A stretch of DNA of 64,000 nucleotides, from NCBI GenBank assembly GCA_964652195.1, contig CAZZBB010000052.1, positions 1-64,000 of the forward strand, given 5' to 3'. How positions within the stretch are numbered: position 1 is the first letter of the stretch; each line of letters opens with the position of its first letter. The notes under the pieces are model-generated. The model saw only the letters and a list, made by a program, of their open reading frames with translations, was not told where the DNA came from and ran no database searches. This stretch comes from MSPOR6 sp964652195. Lineage in GTDB: Bacteria > Poribacteria > WGA-4E > WGA-3G. The position numbers and the translations under genes are program-made. Shown one piece after another: positions 46,687 to 55,269 of the stretch.

Positions 46687-47517
46687 ATGAAAAAAGACAT
46701 TGCTTATCTACAGACTAAGAAACAGCAGAAGCAACCAATAACTGTACTCACATGCTACGATTACCCAACTGCCTGTTTGCAAGATGCAGCTGGTATAGAC
46801 ATCGTTTTCGTCGGTGATAGTGTTGGAACTAATATCCTCGGCTATAAAAGTGAGATGGAAGTAACCATGGCAGATATGCTACATCATCTCAAAGCAGTCC
46901 AACGCGGTGTTACAAATTCCTACCTACTCATAGATATGCCTTATGCTTCTGACCGTAATCCCAAACAAGCAATAGCCAACGCCAACCTATTCTTAGATAA
47001 CGGTGCTGATGGTGTAAAACTGGAGGGTGGTACAGAGAAAGTTCCCATTATATCTGCACTGACTGAGCATGATATTGATGTATGTGCTCATATTGGGTAT
47101 AATCCACAGATTCATGGTACTGTAGCAGTGACATATGGAAAAACGGTTGCCAAAGCAAAAGAGTTGATTCAAACCGCTGAAGCACTTACAGATGCAGGGG
47201 CAAAACTCATAGTCCTTGAGAAAATCACTGAAGAGATCAGCCAAATCATCACCGATTCACTAAAAATTCCTACCATCGGTATAGGTGCAGGTAGGTTTTG
47301 TGATGGACAAGTACTCGTTATTAACGATATATTAGGTATCGGTCCACAGTTAAAACACGCAAAACGGTATCAGGATTACAACCTACTCACCTATGAAGCA
47401 ATCTGCCAATATAAAAATGAAGTTGAAAACGGTGCTTTTCCAACCGACGCCAACACCACACATATCTCCGCAGACAAGTTAGCACGAGTTCAGAAGTGGT
47501 TTAAATCAGAACCTTAA
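46687..47517 (+). CDS. panB: 3-methyl-2-oxobutanoate hydroxymethyltransferase
   Basis: 276 residues, the family length. First committed step of pantothenate synthesis, using methylene-tetrahydrofolate to make ketopantoate. TVLTCYDYPTACLQDAAGID, VGDSVGTNILGY, DMPYAS, VCAHIGYNPQ and IGIGAGRFCDGQVLVINDIL are conserved. Cytoplasmic. It ends 16 nt from the convergent sigma-WD40 gene. A degenerate second copy of its last ~22 codons lies at 57476-57540. Confidence 0.95.
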   Translation: MKKDIAYLQTKKQQKQPITVLTCYDYPTACLQDAAGIDIVFVGDSVGTNILGYKSEMEVTMADMLHHLKAVQRGVTNSYLLIDMPYASDRNPKQAIANANLFLDNGADGVKLEGGTEKVPIISALTEHDIDVCAHIGYNPQIHGTVAVTYGKTVAKAKELIQTAEALTDAGAKLIVLEKITEEISQIITDSLKIPTIGIGAGRFCDGQVLVINDILGIGPQLKHAKRYQDYNLLTYEAICQYKNEVENGAFPTDANTTHISADKLARVQKWFKSEP

Positions 47518-47533
47518 TATATCTCCACATATT

Positions 47534-50437
47534 TTACTTCTCTTGTATTCCCTTAAGAACTTCCTCCCAATCCCACAAAAGAATTGTGCCATCATATCCT
47601 GTACTCACAAGCGTTTCTCCATCTGATGAAAATAGTAACTTTACAATTACTGCTGTGTGTCCATCAAGTGTAGTGAGTTCGTTTCCTGTAGCAATATCCA
47701 ACAACTTAATTCCACCATCCCAAAGTCCTACAACAAGCACGGAATCATCGGGTGAAAACACCAAGGCATAACAATTTACATTGGACACTTCTTTAAAGTA
47801 CGCTTTTTTCCGACTACCAAACAGACAAACCTTTTCAAAATTTCCTACGGCAAGTAGAGACTCATCTGCAGAGAATGCCAACGCGGTAATTCGGTTTTTT
47901 AACATAAAAAGAAGTCTATTATCCATTTGATCCTCTATTGCATCTCCTGTTATGTCTATTGCATCTCCTGTTATGTTAATTCCATTATCTATTCTATCCC
48001 CTGTTAAGAAGTTGGTTAACTCATCCCCAGTATTCGTGTTCCATATTTGAACTTTTCCTTGTGAGTCTCCACTGACAAGTTTTTTTCCATCCCGTGAGAA
48101 TATTAAGGTAGAGATTTGAGATCTGTTAAGAGACATTTTTAGGATTTTCCCCGTATCTGTGTTCCACAGGTGGATTCCTCCTGAACTACCGATAGCTAAC
48201 GTTTTTCCATCGGGTGAAACTACCATTGCTGAAACGTTCCTAACCTTTGGTTTCAAACGTGCTATTTCACGATCGGTACGGACATCAGTAAAGTGAATCA
48301 GTTTCTGATTGGCTATTGCAAGTCTTTTTCCATCATGCGAAAAGGCTAAGTTCAATAATAAATCACAATGCCATTTAGTTTGAAGGTTAGTTTTTCGTTG
48401 TGTCTTTAGATCCCAAAAGGTAATTATGCCGTTATATGCTACGCTTGCAAGTGTATTACTATCTTCTATTATCGCCATCCCTCTTTGTGTATGTGTGTGC
48501 TCGGAGATGTGTATTGGTAACGGATTCTTTGCTTCTGTATTCCAAAACAGTACTGTACCATCCGCACTTGCACTTACAAACATGCTTCCATCTGGTGAGA
48601 AAGTTAATGCAGCTATACCGCTGGTATGTCCGGTAAGTGTGGTGAGTAGTTTACCAGTGTCTGTATCCCACAACCCCACTGTATAGTCAGCACCTCCACT
48701 CACTAACATCTTTCCGTTCGGTGAAAATGCAAAAACTGGAGGATATCCATTTAGCTGACTTTTGTGTTTTCTGAGGATTATCGGTTTATTATTTCCAGTC
48801 GTATCCAACAATAGAGATGTATTTTCACTCCCAAAAGCAAGTTGAGATCCGTCTGGAGAGAATGCTAATCCTCCGATATGGTCGTTTTTACCCATTTCAA
48901 AAGATATTTCTCTTCTGAAAGTTGGAAGTTTTTTCCCTGAGATCGTATCCCATAATTGAATCTTGCCTTGATTCCTGCCAGACACCCCGCCAATAGCTAA
49001 TTTATCATGTGTAAGTGCATAGGATTCAATATCAGATCTATCTTTTCGATGCTTTCTGAAAGTTTTTAGGTTCACTTCTCCTGTTTCAATGTTTTTGTTG
49101 CCAAGTGTATCTCCCCATTCCCCCAGACTAATAAGCATCTTGCTATCTTTAGAAAACAGCAATGCTTCGGAATATGGAATACTTTTCGCAAGTGCTACGC
49201 GCTTACCTGTAGAAACTTCCCACAAACGAACTTCCTTTCCATGATATCTGCCACTTCCCCCATATCCACCACCATTAGCAAGAAAACGTCCATCTGGTGA
49301 AAATGCAAGCGATTCACACACGCCTGGAAACATGGATACTTCCTTCCCTGTTTTTGCATCGTAAAGCCACACACCGATATTACTGCCTACCGCGAGTAAA
49401 GTGCCATCGGGTGAAAACTGCATCGCATTAATTCCACCCTTTCCCAAACGCACTTTCGCCGCTTCTGGTAATTCCCATTTTGTATAATCTTCTGCTACTT
49501 CCTCAGATTGTGTCTCAGCAATTGCTGCAGAGGCGTCATTAGGTTGCTGTTCAGGATTATCGATTTTACTCTGAACGTTAGACACATCATTTTGTGTCCG
49601 CACATTTGGCTTAGAATCTAAGTTCGCCACTAAAGGTGCGTCCACGATCTCAACTGTCATCTCAGAATTAGCATCAATGCTATAAGGTTGCTGAAATAGA
49701 ATTTGGTATTGACTGTTACCAAAACCGAGTATGAGCAATACAACTGCTAACGTGGAGGCTGCGATTGTCCATGGAACCAATGGTTTACCACTGGTAGGTG
49801 TAGTAGGTTTGACACGCAAAATCTCACGCATCACATTTTCAGTAAGGTGTGGTGAGATTTGGAAATTGTCTATCGCCTCTCTGATTATTGTCTCCTCTTT
49901 CTTTAAACGCTCCCGTGCACGACGAAGTCGACTCTTAACAGTATTTTCAGAGACACCTAAAAACGCACCTATTTCAGAACACGACATCTCACCGAAATAG
50001 TGTAAAGTGACTACAGTCCGTTCACTCTCCTCCAGTTTCGCAAGCAGTTTTTTAACCACATCTCGCTGTGTTTGTGCTGTAATCCGTTCATTTTCTTCAA
50101 GCACATGCTCAGAATAGGAAGTTCTATCAGGTTGAATGGCATCCATGTCCTGCATTAACTGTGTCCGTCGATGCTTTTTATGCAACCATGAGTTACAACG
50201 ACTCGTGGCAATAACGTAAAGCCAACTTGCGAAACTTTGTGACTGTTTCAATGTTGCAAGTTTGTTATAGGCTCTTAGGAAAGTATCCTGTGTGATCTCT
50301 TCAGCGATGTGGAAATCCCCGATTTTCCACCACACAAGTGTGTGAACCTGTTTTTGATATTTCTCCACAAGTTCCGCAAAGGCATTATCATCACCTTCAA
50401 GGGTAAGATGGATTAATTGTGCTTCACTGTTTTTCAT
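47534..50437 (-). CDS. ECF sigma factor - TM - WD40 propeller fusion, copy 1
   Basis: 967 residues. Sigma region 2 is at about 20-90 (VEKYQKQVHTLVWWKIGDFH, ITQDTFLRAYNKLATL). Region 4 is at about 125-180 with the HTH CSEIGAFLGVSENTVKSRLR. A linker and one TM helix (about 224-240, AASTLAVVLLILGFG) follow, then about 14 degenerate WD40 repeats (FSPDG...LWD) predicted to form two seven-blade propellers or one 14-blade unit. With the N-terminus cytoplasmic, the propeller is periplasmic. CGGAGG precedes the ATG. Probably a membrane-tethered transcription regulator; signal and target promoters are unknown. Confidence 0.85.
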   Translation of the reverse strand: MKNSEAQLIHLTLEGDDNAFAELVEKYQKQVHTLVWWKIGDFHIAEEITQDTFLRAYNKLATLKQSQSFASWLYVIATSRCNSWLHKKHRRTQLMQDMDAIQPDRTSYSEHVLEENERITAQTQRDVVKKLLAKLEESERTVVTLHYFGEMSCSEIGAFLGVSENTVKSRLRRARERLKKEETIIREAIDNFQISPHLTENVMREILRVKPTTPTSGKPLVPWTIAASTLAVVLLILGFGNSQYQILFQQPYSIDANSEMTVEIVDAPLVANLDSKPNVRTQNDVSNVQSKIDNPEQQPNDASAAIAETQSEEVAEDYTKWELPEAAKVRLGKGGINAMQFSPDGTLLAVGSNIGVWLYDAKTGKEVSMFPGVCESLAFSPDGRFLANGGGYGGSGRYHGKEVRLWEVSTGKRVALAKSIPYSEALLFSKDSKMLISLGEWGDTLGNKNIETGEVNLKTFRKHRKDRSDIESYALTHDKLAIGGVSGRNQGKIQLWDTISGKKLPTFRREISFEMGKNDHIGGLAFSPDGSQLAFGSENTSLLLDTTGNNKPIILRKHKSQLNGYPPVFAFSPNGKMLVSGGADYTVGLWDTDTGKLLTTLTGHTSGIAALTFSPDGSMFVSASADGTVLFWNTEAKNPLPIHISEHTHTQRGMAIIEDSNTLASVAYNGIITFWDLKTQRKTNLQTKWHCDLLLNLAFSHDGKRLAIANQKLIHFTDVRTDREIARLKPKVRNVSAMVVSPDGKTLAIGSSGGIHLWNTDTGKILKMSLNRSQISTLIFSRDGKKLVSGDSQGKVQIWNTNTGDELTNFLTGDRIDNGINITGDAIDITGDAIEDQMDNRLLFMLKNRITALAFSADESLLAVGNFEKVCLFGSRKKAYFKEVSNVNCYALVFSPDDSVLVVGLWDGGIKLLDIATGNELTTLDGHTAVIVKLLFSSDGETLVSTGYDGTILLWDWEEVLKGIQEK

Positions 50438-50458
50438 GGTTTACCTCCGATTTCACCC

Positions 50459-50497
50459 TATAGTGACACTGTGAAATGGTGAATCGGGTGCATAATT
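50459..50497 (-). promoter_or_regulatory. Shared bipartite motif upstream of sigma-WD40 copy 1
   Basis: On the minus strand: AATTATGCACCC, exactly 19 nt, then TCACTATA. The same pair with the same spacing precedes copies 2 and 3. The upstream half also forms the near-palindrome TGCAGAATTATGCA. Candidate -35/-10 or operator of an autoregulated promoter, 21 nt before the coding start. Confidence 0.65.
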
Positions 50498-50680
50498 CTG
50501 CACAAATTGGGTGGTGAATTCGTGGTGAATAAGAGTTAGAGGCTAATGTCAAGAATGAGTGCGGACAGAATTTTAACCCGCGTGGCTATTGCCTTCATTA
50601 AAGCAATAGCACTTAAATCATACATGAGCCGAGTTAGAGATGCATCCTACATGACGCTTATACTGTATATGCTGCCAAGA

Positions 50681-53191
50681 TCACTTTCCAAGTTCCCATA
50701 TGATCATAGTTCCATCCGCACTTCCACTTGCGATGGTTTTTCCATCTGGGTTAAACACCACACTTTGAACCGAATCTTTATGTCCAGATAGGGTACGGAT
50801 ATGTTCACCAGTTTCAACATTCCATAGACGGATGGTTCTATCATGACTTCCACTTGCGATTGTTTTTCCATCTGGACTAAAAGACACACTGCGAACATTA
50901 CTCGTATGTCCTGATAAGGTACGGATATGTTCTCCTGTTTTAACATCCCATAGACGAATGGTGCCGTCCGTGCTGCTACTTACGATTGTTTTTCCATCTG
51001 GGTTAAACACCACACTTTGAACCGTATCTCTATGTCCATATAGCGTTCGGATATGTTCTCCTGTTTCAACATCCCATAGACGGATTGTAGTGTCAATACT
51101 CCCACTTGCGATTATGATACCATCTGGGCTAAATGACACGGTATAGACATTACTTGTATGTCCTGATAAGGTACGGATATGTTCTCCTGTTTTAACATCC
51201 CATAGTCGAATGGTGTCATCTCCACCTCCACCCGCTATCATGGTACCATCTGGACTAAACGACACGCTATCACACCAACCTCTATACCCCGAAAGTGTGC
51301 GGATATGTTCTCCTGTTTCAACATCCCATAGACGAATGGTTCTGTCACTGTCGCTTCCACTTGCAATTATGTTACCATCCGGGCTATACAGGACACTGTC
51401 GATTGAAGCATTATGTCTTGTTGAAATTGTGCGGATATGTTCTCCTGTGTGAGCATCCCACAGACGAATGTCAAAAGTACATGCCCCGATAATTGTGTTT
51501 CCATCTGGACTATAAGAGACACTTCTTACTACCCGCATATGCTCCGATATTGTACGGATATGTTCTCCTGTGTGAGCGTGCGACAGACGGATGCTTTCAC
51601 CCAGGTTACCACTCCAACCTGCAGTTGCGATAGTTAAGCCATCCGGACTAAACGACACGCTGTCGACCTCACCCCTATGGTGCCATTTTTTGAGATGTGT
51701 TCCAGTTTCTGTGTGCCACAGACGGGATGTGTTGTCCATACTGCTACTTGCGATAAAACGTCCATCTGGACTAAACGACACACTGTATACATCACCTGAA
51801 TGCCCCGTTAACGTCCGAAGGTGTGTACCATCGTGTGCGTTCCATAGATGGATCGCATTGTCATCACCACCACTTGCGATGATGCGTCCATCCGGACTAA
51901 ACAACACACAATTGACATTATCCGTATGTCCTGATAGTGTTCGTATATGTTGTCCCGTATCCATCTCCCACAAACAGATGGTGTCGTCATCACTTCCACT
52001 AACGATTATTTTCCCATCCGGACTAAAAGACACGCTATTCACATCATCATTATGACCAGATAGAGTACGAATATGTTCACCAGTTACCACATCCCACATA
52101 CAAATGGTACGGTCACCACTCCCACTTACGATTGTCGTACCATCCGGACTAAAAGACACACTATTCACATCCTTCGTATGTCTCAACATAGTGTGGACAT
52201 TCTCACCAGTTTCGACATCCCACAGACGGATGCTTTTGTCTTTACTTCCGCTTACGATTGTCATACCATCCGGATTAAAAGACACACTGAGCACCATATC
52301 CGTATGACCCATGAATAGATCAAGTTCTTCACCCGTCTGTGAATTGTAAATCCAAATACCGATTGAACTTGCAACAGCAAACTTTGCGCCATCAGGAGAA
52401 TAAACTATTTCTTTTATATCACCTTTACCGTGTCGTATTTTTGCACCATGAGGTAATTGCCATTTTGTATAATCATGAACAATTCTATCCGCTTGTACTT
52501 CTTCAGAAAACGCGGAAACGTTATGAGGTTGCAGCGCAGAAACATTATCTTCACTCTGAACATTGACACTGCCAATTTTCATTCTCACATCTGGATCTAC
52601 CTTCAAGTTTGCTACTATAGGTATATCAAGAATATCAACAGTCATCTCCGTTTTCGCATCAATACTATAAGGTTGCAGGAATCGAATTTGGTATTGACTG
52701 TTTCCAAAACCAAGTATGAGTAATACAACTGCTAACGTAGACGCAGCAAGTGTCATAACAGTCCGTTCACTTTCCTTAAGTTTCGCAAGCAGTTTTTGAA
52801 CAACATCGCGTTTTGCTTGTCTAGACATACGCTCGTTTTCTTCAACAACATATTCGGAGTACGCTGCTTTTTCTAACTGCTCCTTGTCTGCCTGCTCCAG
52901 ATGATCCAATGATTGTGTCTGCAAACGCTTTTTTCGCAGCCATGAACTGCAGCTGTTCGCTGCAATTTCATAGAGCCAACTCGCAAACTGTTGAGGCTTC
53001 TTTAGAGTTGTCAATCGCTTGTATGCCTTCAAGAATGTATCCTGCGTTATCTCCTCAGCGATATGAAAATCTCCGATTTTTCGCCACGCAAGCGCATGAA
53101 CCTGCTTCTGGTATTTTCTCACAAGCACAGAAAAAGCGTCATCATCACCTGAAAGAACGCGTTGTATAAGTTCAACATCTTTGTTTCTCAT
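50681..53191 (-). CDS. Sigma region 2 - TM - WD40 fusion lacking sigma region 4, copy 2
   Basis: 836 residues. Region 2 is intact (VRKYQKQVHALAWRKIGDFH, ITQDTFLKAYKRLTTL). After KLKESERTVMTL (ends residue 148) the sequence jumps straight to AASTLAVVLLILGFG, the TM helix. Relative to copy 1, 80 residues holding region 4 and the linker are missing, cleanly in frame (junction near 52747). The propeller has 14 very regular repeats, nearly all GHxxxVxSVSFSPDG and TIRLWDVETGEHIRTL. The protein could still bind core RNA polymerase but not a -35 element. GGAGG precedes the ATG. Confidence 0.85.
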   Translation of the reverse strand: MRNKDVELIQRVLSGDDDAFSVLVRKYQKQVHALAWRKIGDFHIAEEITQDTFLKAYKRLTTLKKPQQFASWLYEIAANSCSSWLRKKRLQTQSLDHLEQADKEQLEKAAYSEYVVEENERMSRQAKRDVVQKLLAKLKESERTVMTLAASTLAVVLLILGFGNSQYQIRFLQPYSIDAKTEMTVDILDIPIVANLKVDPDVRMKIGSVNVQSEDNVSALQPHNVSAFSEEVQADRIVHDYTKWQLPHGAKIRHGKGDIKEIVYSPDGAKFAVASSIGIWIYNSQTGEELDLFMGHTDMVLSVSFNPDGMTIVSGSKDKSIRLWDVETGENVHTMLRHTKDVNSVSFSPDGTTIVSGSGDRTICMWDVVTGEHIRTLSGHNDDVNSVSFSPDGKIIVSGSDDDTICLWEMDTGQHIRTLSGHTDNVNCVLFSPDGRIIASGGDDNAIHLWNAHDGTHLRTLTGHSGDVYSVSFSPDGRFIASSSMDNTSRLWHTETGTHLKKWHHRGEVDSVSFSPDGLTIATAGWSGNLGESIRLSHAHTGEHIRTISEHMRVVRSVSYSPDGNTIIGACTFDIRLWDAHTGEHIRTISTRHNASIDSVLYSPDGNIIASGSDSDRTIRLWDVETGEHIRTLSGYRGWCDSVSFSPDGTMIAGGGGDDTIRLWDVKTGEHIRTLSGHTSNVYTVSFSPDGIIIASGSIDTTIRLWDVETGEHIRTLYGHRDTVQSVVFNPDGKTIVSSSTDGTIRLWDVKTGEHIRTLSGHTSNVRSVSFSPDGKTIASGSHDRTIRLWNVETGEHIRTLSGHKDSVQSVVFNPDGKTIASGSADGTMIIWELGK

Positions 53192-53230
53192 TTAGTACCT
53201 CCGAAAAGGATACAACTCATTGGTTTTATA

Positions 53231-53269
53231 AATAATGAACCTACTTAGGAAGGCAACGGGTGCATAATT
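53231..53269 (-). promoter_or_regulatory. Shared bipartite motif upstream of sigma-WD40 copy 2
   Basis: On the minus strand: AATTATGCACCC, 19 nt, TCATTATT, with the extended TGCAGAATTATGCA near-palindrome identical to copy 1. The leader to the start codon is longer (47 nt) than for copies 1 and 3, yet the spacing inside the motif is unchanged. Confidence 0.65.
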
Positions 53270-53435
53270 CTGCAAAAAAACCTCCTGACCTATTATACCA
53301 TGTGTTCCCCGCAAATAGTGGAATGATTATAGACTATCCGCAACCTGTCTGAACCAATTATTTTTTGTGAATTTTTTCTGGAATCAAATACTCTAATGAT
53401 ACAATTCAATCTACTATTAACTTAAGAGGAATTAC

Positions 53436-55166
53436 ATGTTATTTCAAAAGCAGGTAAAAATATATCTATCGATTTGCATTGTATTTGTAATGCTGGTATT
53501 AGGCGTTTGCTGTATCAACATTAGTAGTGCAGAACTGATGGGACTGGGTTCAAGTGTAAGTCTATTTGAACTTGAAAAATCTGCCGAAGGGAAAGCATAT
53601 ATCACAGTTGCAGCATCAGCCAAACGCGCATATATGAATCACCTATCCGACCCAAGTAATACTGAACCATTAGAGAAATTGGTTGCGATATCAAACGACT
53701 TTCTCTCTAAGTATCCATCATCTGAATGGATTGCTGAAATCAGCTTCTATCATGGCAAGGCTTTGTTGCATTTAGGACACCTTGAAACAGGGATTGCTAC
53801 TCTTGAAAAACTAATTACAGATACCCCACCAGATCATGCTGTTGTAACACGGTATACTGATTATAGTAAAGACGCGATACGGTGGTATCCATTTGAACGT
53901 GCTTTGCTGGAAATAGGTTTGGCTTACGACAAACTCAAACAGCATGACACAGCAGATGCCATCTATAAAAAACTGATAACGCAACCGGAGTTTATAGGAG
54001 GAATGCAAGCAGAAATTGCAAGACAGATGCTTGGACTTGATAAGGCTTTAAGAATAGAAAATGTTCCTATATTACATAACGTGTGGATAGGTAAAACAAC
54101 ACCGAATTTTCGTTTGGAAAACAAACAGTGGAAAGAACCATCCTTACATCAACACCGTGGACAAGTTGTCTTACTCTACTACGGTGCAACAAACAGGAAG
54201 GTGCTACTAAATCTGATGAAGATTCATAACAAATATGAGAACCAAGAATTCCAGATCATTACTGCAAATGCAGACCTATCCGATACATCACAGTCTAAAT
54301 CTATCCTCAAAAATGGTTCCGCTTGGTTACACTATCGCGATAGATATGGGAAGATCGTTGATATATTTCAGATACGCAGCATTCCCGCAATCTTTCTGAT
54401 TGATAGTGAAGGGACAGTACGAAAAACACAACTCAACGAAGCTACCCTTGAGAAAGCAGTAGATGAACTGATTGCAGAAAACAACGCAACTTATGATGAT
54501 CCGAGAACACAAGAGGTTATCACAGCAGCACTTGAAGCACACGGAGGAATTGAGAAGCTACAAAAAGTGGAGAGTTTTGTGTATAACTATCACACTGTTG
54601 GATACCGTAAGGACGGGTCTATTGACAATGAGCGTAACGGTATATACTACAGTTACAGAGATAAATATCGTTTAGAAAATCTGACCGACATTGATAAACA
54701 GTCCATCCGGATATTTGATGGTGAAGCAGTATACGAGAAAAAAGGGAACATACCATATAAAAAGTTACCACCTCAACATGCTGAGTCTGTGATGGATCAC
54801 TATAAAGATAGTGTATTCACTGAACCAATTTGGCTCATAACTACACTCGCTACTAATGAGTTGCCTATTCAATATGTGGGGACAGAAAACGTGGAGGGTA
54901 CGCTTACTTCTGTATTACGTGTTCGGCAACCTTCTGGCACACCGATCAAAATCTTCATCAGTGAAAAAACGGGCTACATTATCCAGTATGTAATTGAACA
55001 AGGTCCCGTAAACATGGTTATATCTTTGGGACAATATAAAGATATAGATGGCATTAAATTTCCGCATCATTGGGTTGTAAAGTACTATTATCACACTGAG
55101 TCTTCTTACAGAGATGTCCGTTTCAACGTTGAAATTGATCCTAAACTCTTTAGTCCAAAAGAGTAG
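53436..55166 (+). CDS. Exported thioredoxin-fold protein with TPR and LolA-like regions
   Basis: 576 residues. Signal peptide (VKIYLSICIVFVMLVLGVCC). An N-terminal TPR-like helical region (about 45-200) is followed by an AhpC/TSA-TlpA-like thioredoxin fold (about 215-345): IGKTTPNFRLEN, VVLLYYGATNRKVLLNLMKI and RSIPAIFLIDSEGTVRK. The usual CxxC is absent (GATNRK), so it is not an ordinary reductase. The C-terminal beta domain (about 360-576) with ALEAHGGIEKLQKVESF resembles outer-membrane lipoprotein-sorting-like (LolA/DUF) folds. Periplasmic. It is divergent from sigma-WD40 copy 2, with 244 nt between. Confidence 0.65.
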   Translation: MLFQKQVKIYLSICIVFVMLVLGVCCINISSAELMGLGSSVSLFELEKSAEGKAYITVAASAKRAYMNHLSDPSNTEPLEKLVAISNDFLSKYPSSEWIAEISFYHGKALLHLGHLETGIATLEKLITDTPPDHAVVTRYTDYSKDAIRWYPFERALLEIGLAYDKLKQHDTADAIYKKLITQPEFIGGMQAEIARQMLGLDKALRIENVPILHNVWIGKTTPNFRLENKQWKEPSLHQHRGQVVLLYYGATNRKVLLNLMKIHNKYENQEFQIITANADLSDTSQSKSILKNGSAWLHYRDRYGKIVDIFQIRSIPAIFLIDSEGTVRKTQLNEATLEKAVDELIAENNATYDDPRTQEVITAALEAHGGIEKLQKVESFVYNYHTVGYRKDGSIDNERNGIYYSYRDKYRLENLTDIDKQSIRIFDGEAVYEKKGNIPYKKLPPQHAESVMDHYKDSVFTEPIWLITTLATNELPIQYVGTENVEGTLTSVLRVRQPSGTPIKIFISEKTGYIIQYVIEQGPVNMVISLGQYKDIDGIKFPHHWVVKYYYHTESSYRDVRFNVEIDPKLFSPKE

Positions 55167-55170
55167 AACT

Positions 55171-55260
55171 TATACCATTTCTATTTGAAAATGCGTCTTT
55201 ATCGTAGCATAAACTGACAATTTGCGCTAAAAAAGAGACATCATATAACAGAAATGGTTA
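55171..55260 (+). repeat. Family B palindromic element, complete copy (90 bp)
   Basis: TATACCATTTCT at the left end and AGAAATGGTTA at the right end are inverted repeats. Inside lies GTCTTTATCGTAGCATAAACTG and AAAAAAGAGACATC. It fills the gap between two convergent genes and could also terminate transcription. Confidence 0.7.
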
Positions 55261-55269
55261 GTTGTTATA

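Noticed and set aside
51591..52055. 154-residue plus-strand frame
   Set aside because: Antisense shadow of the regular WD40 blades in copy 2.
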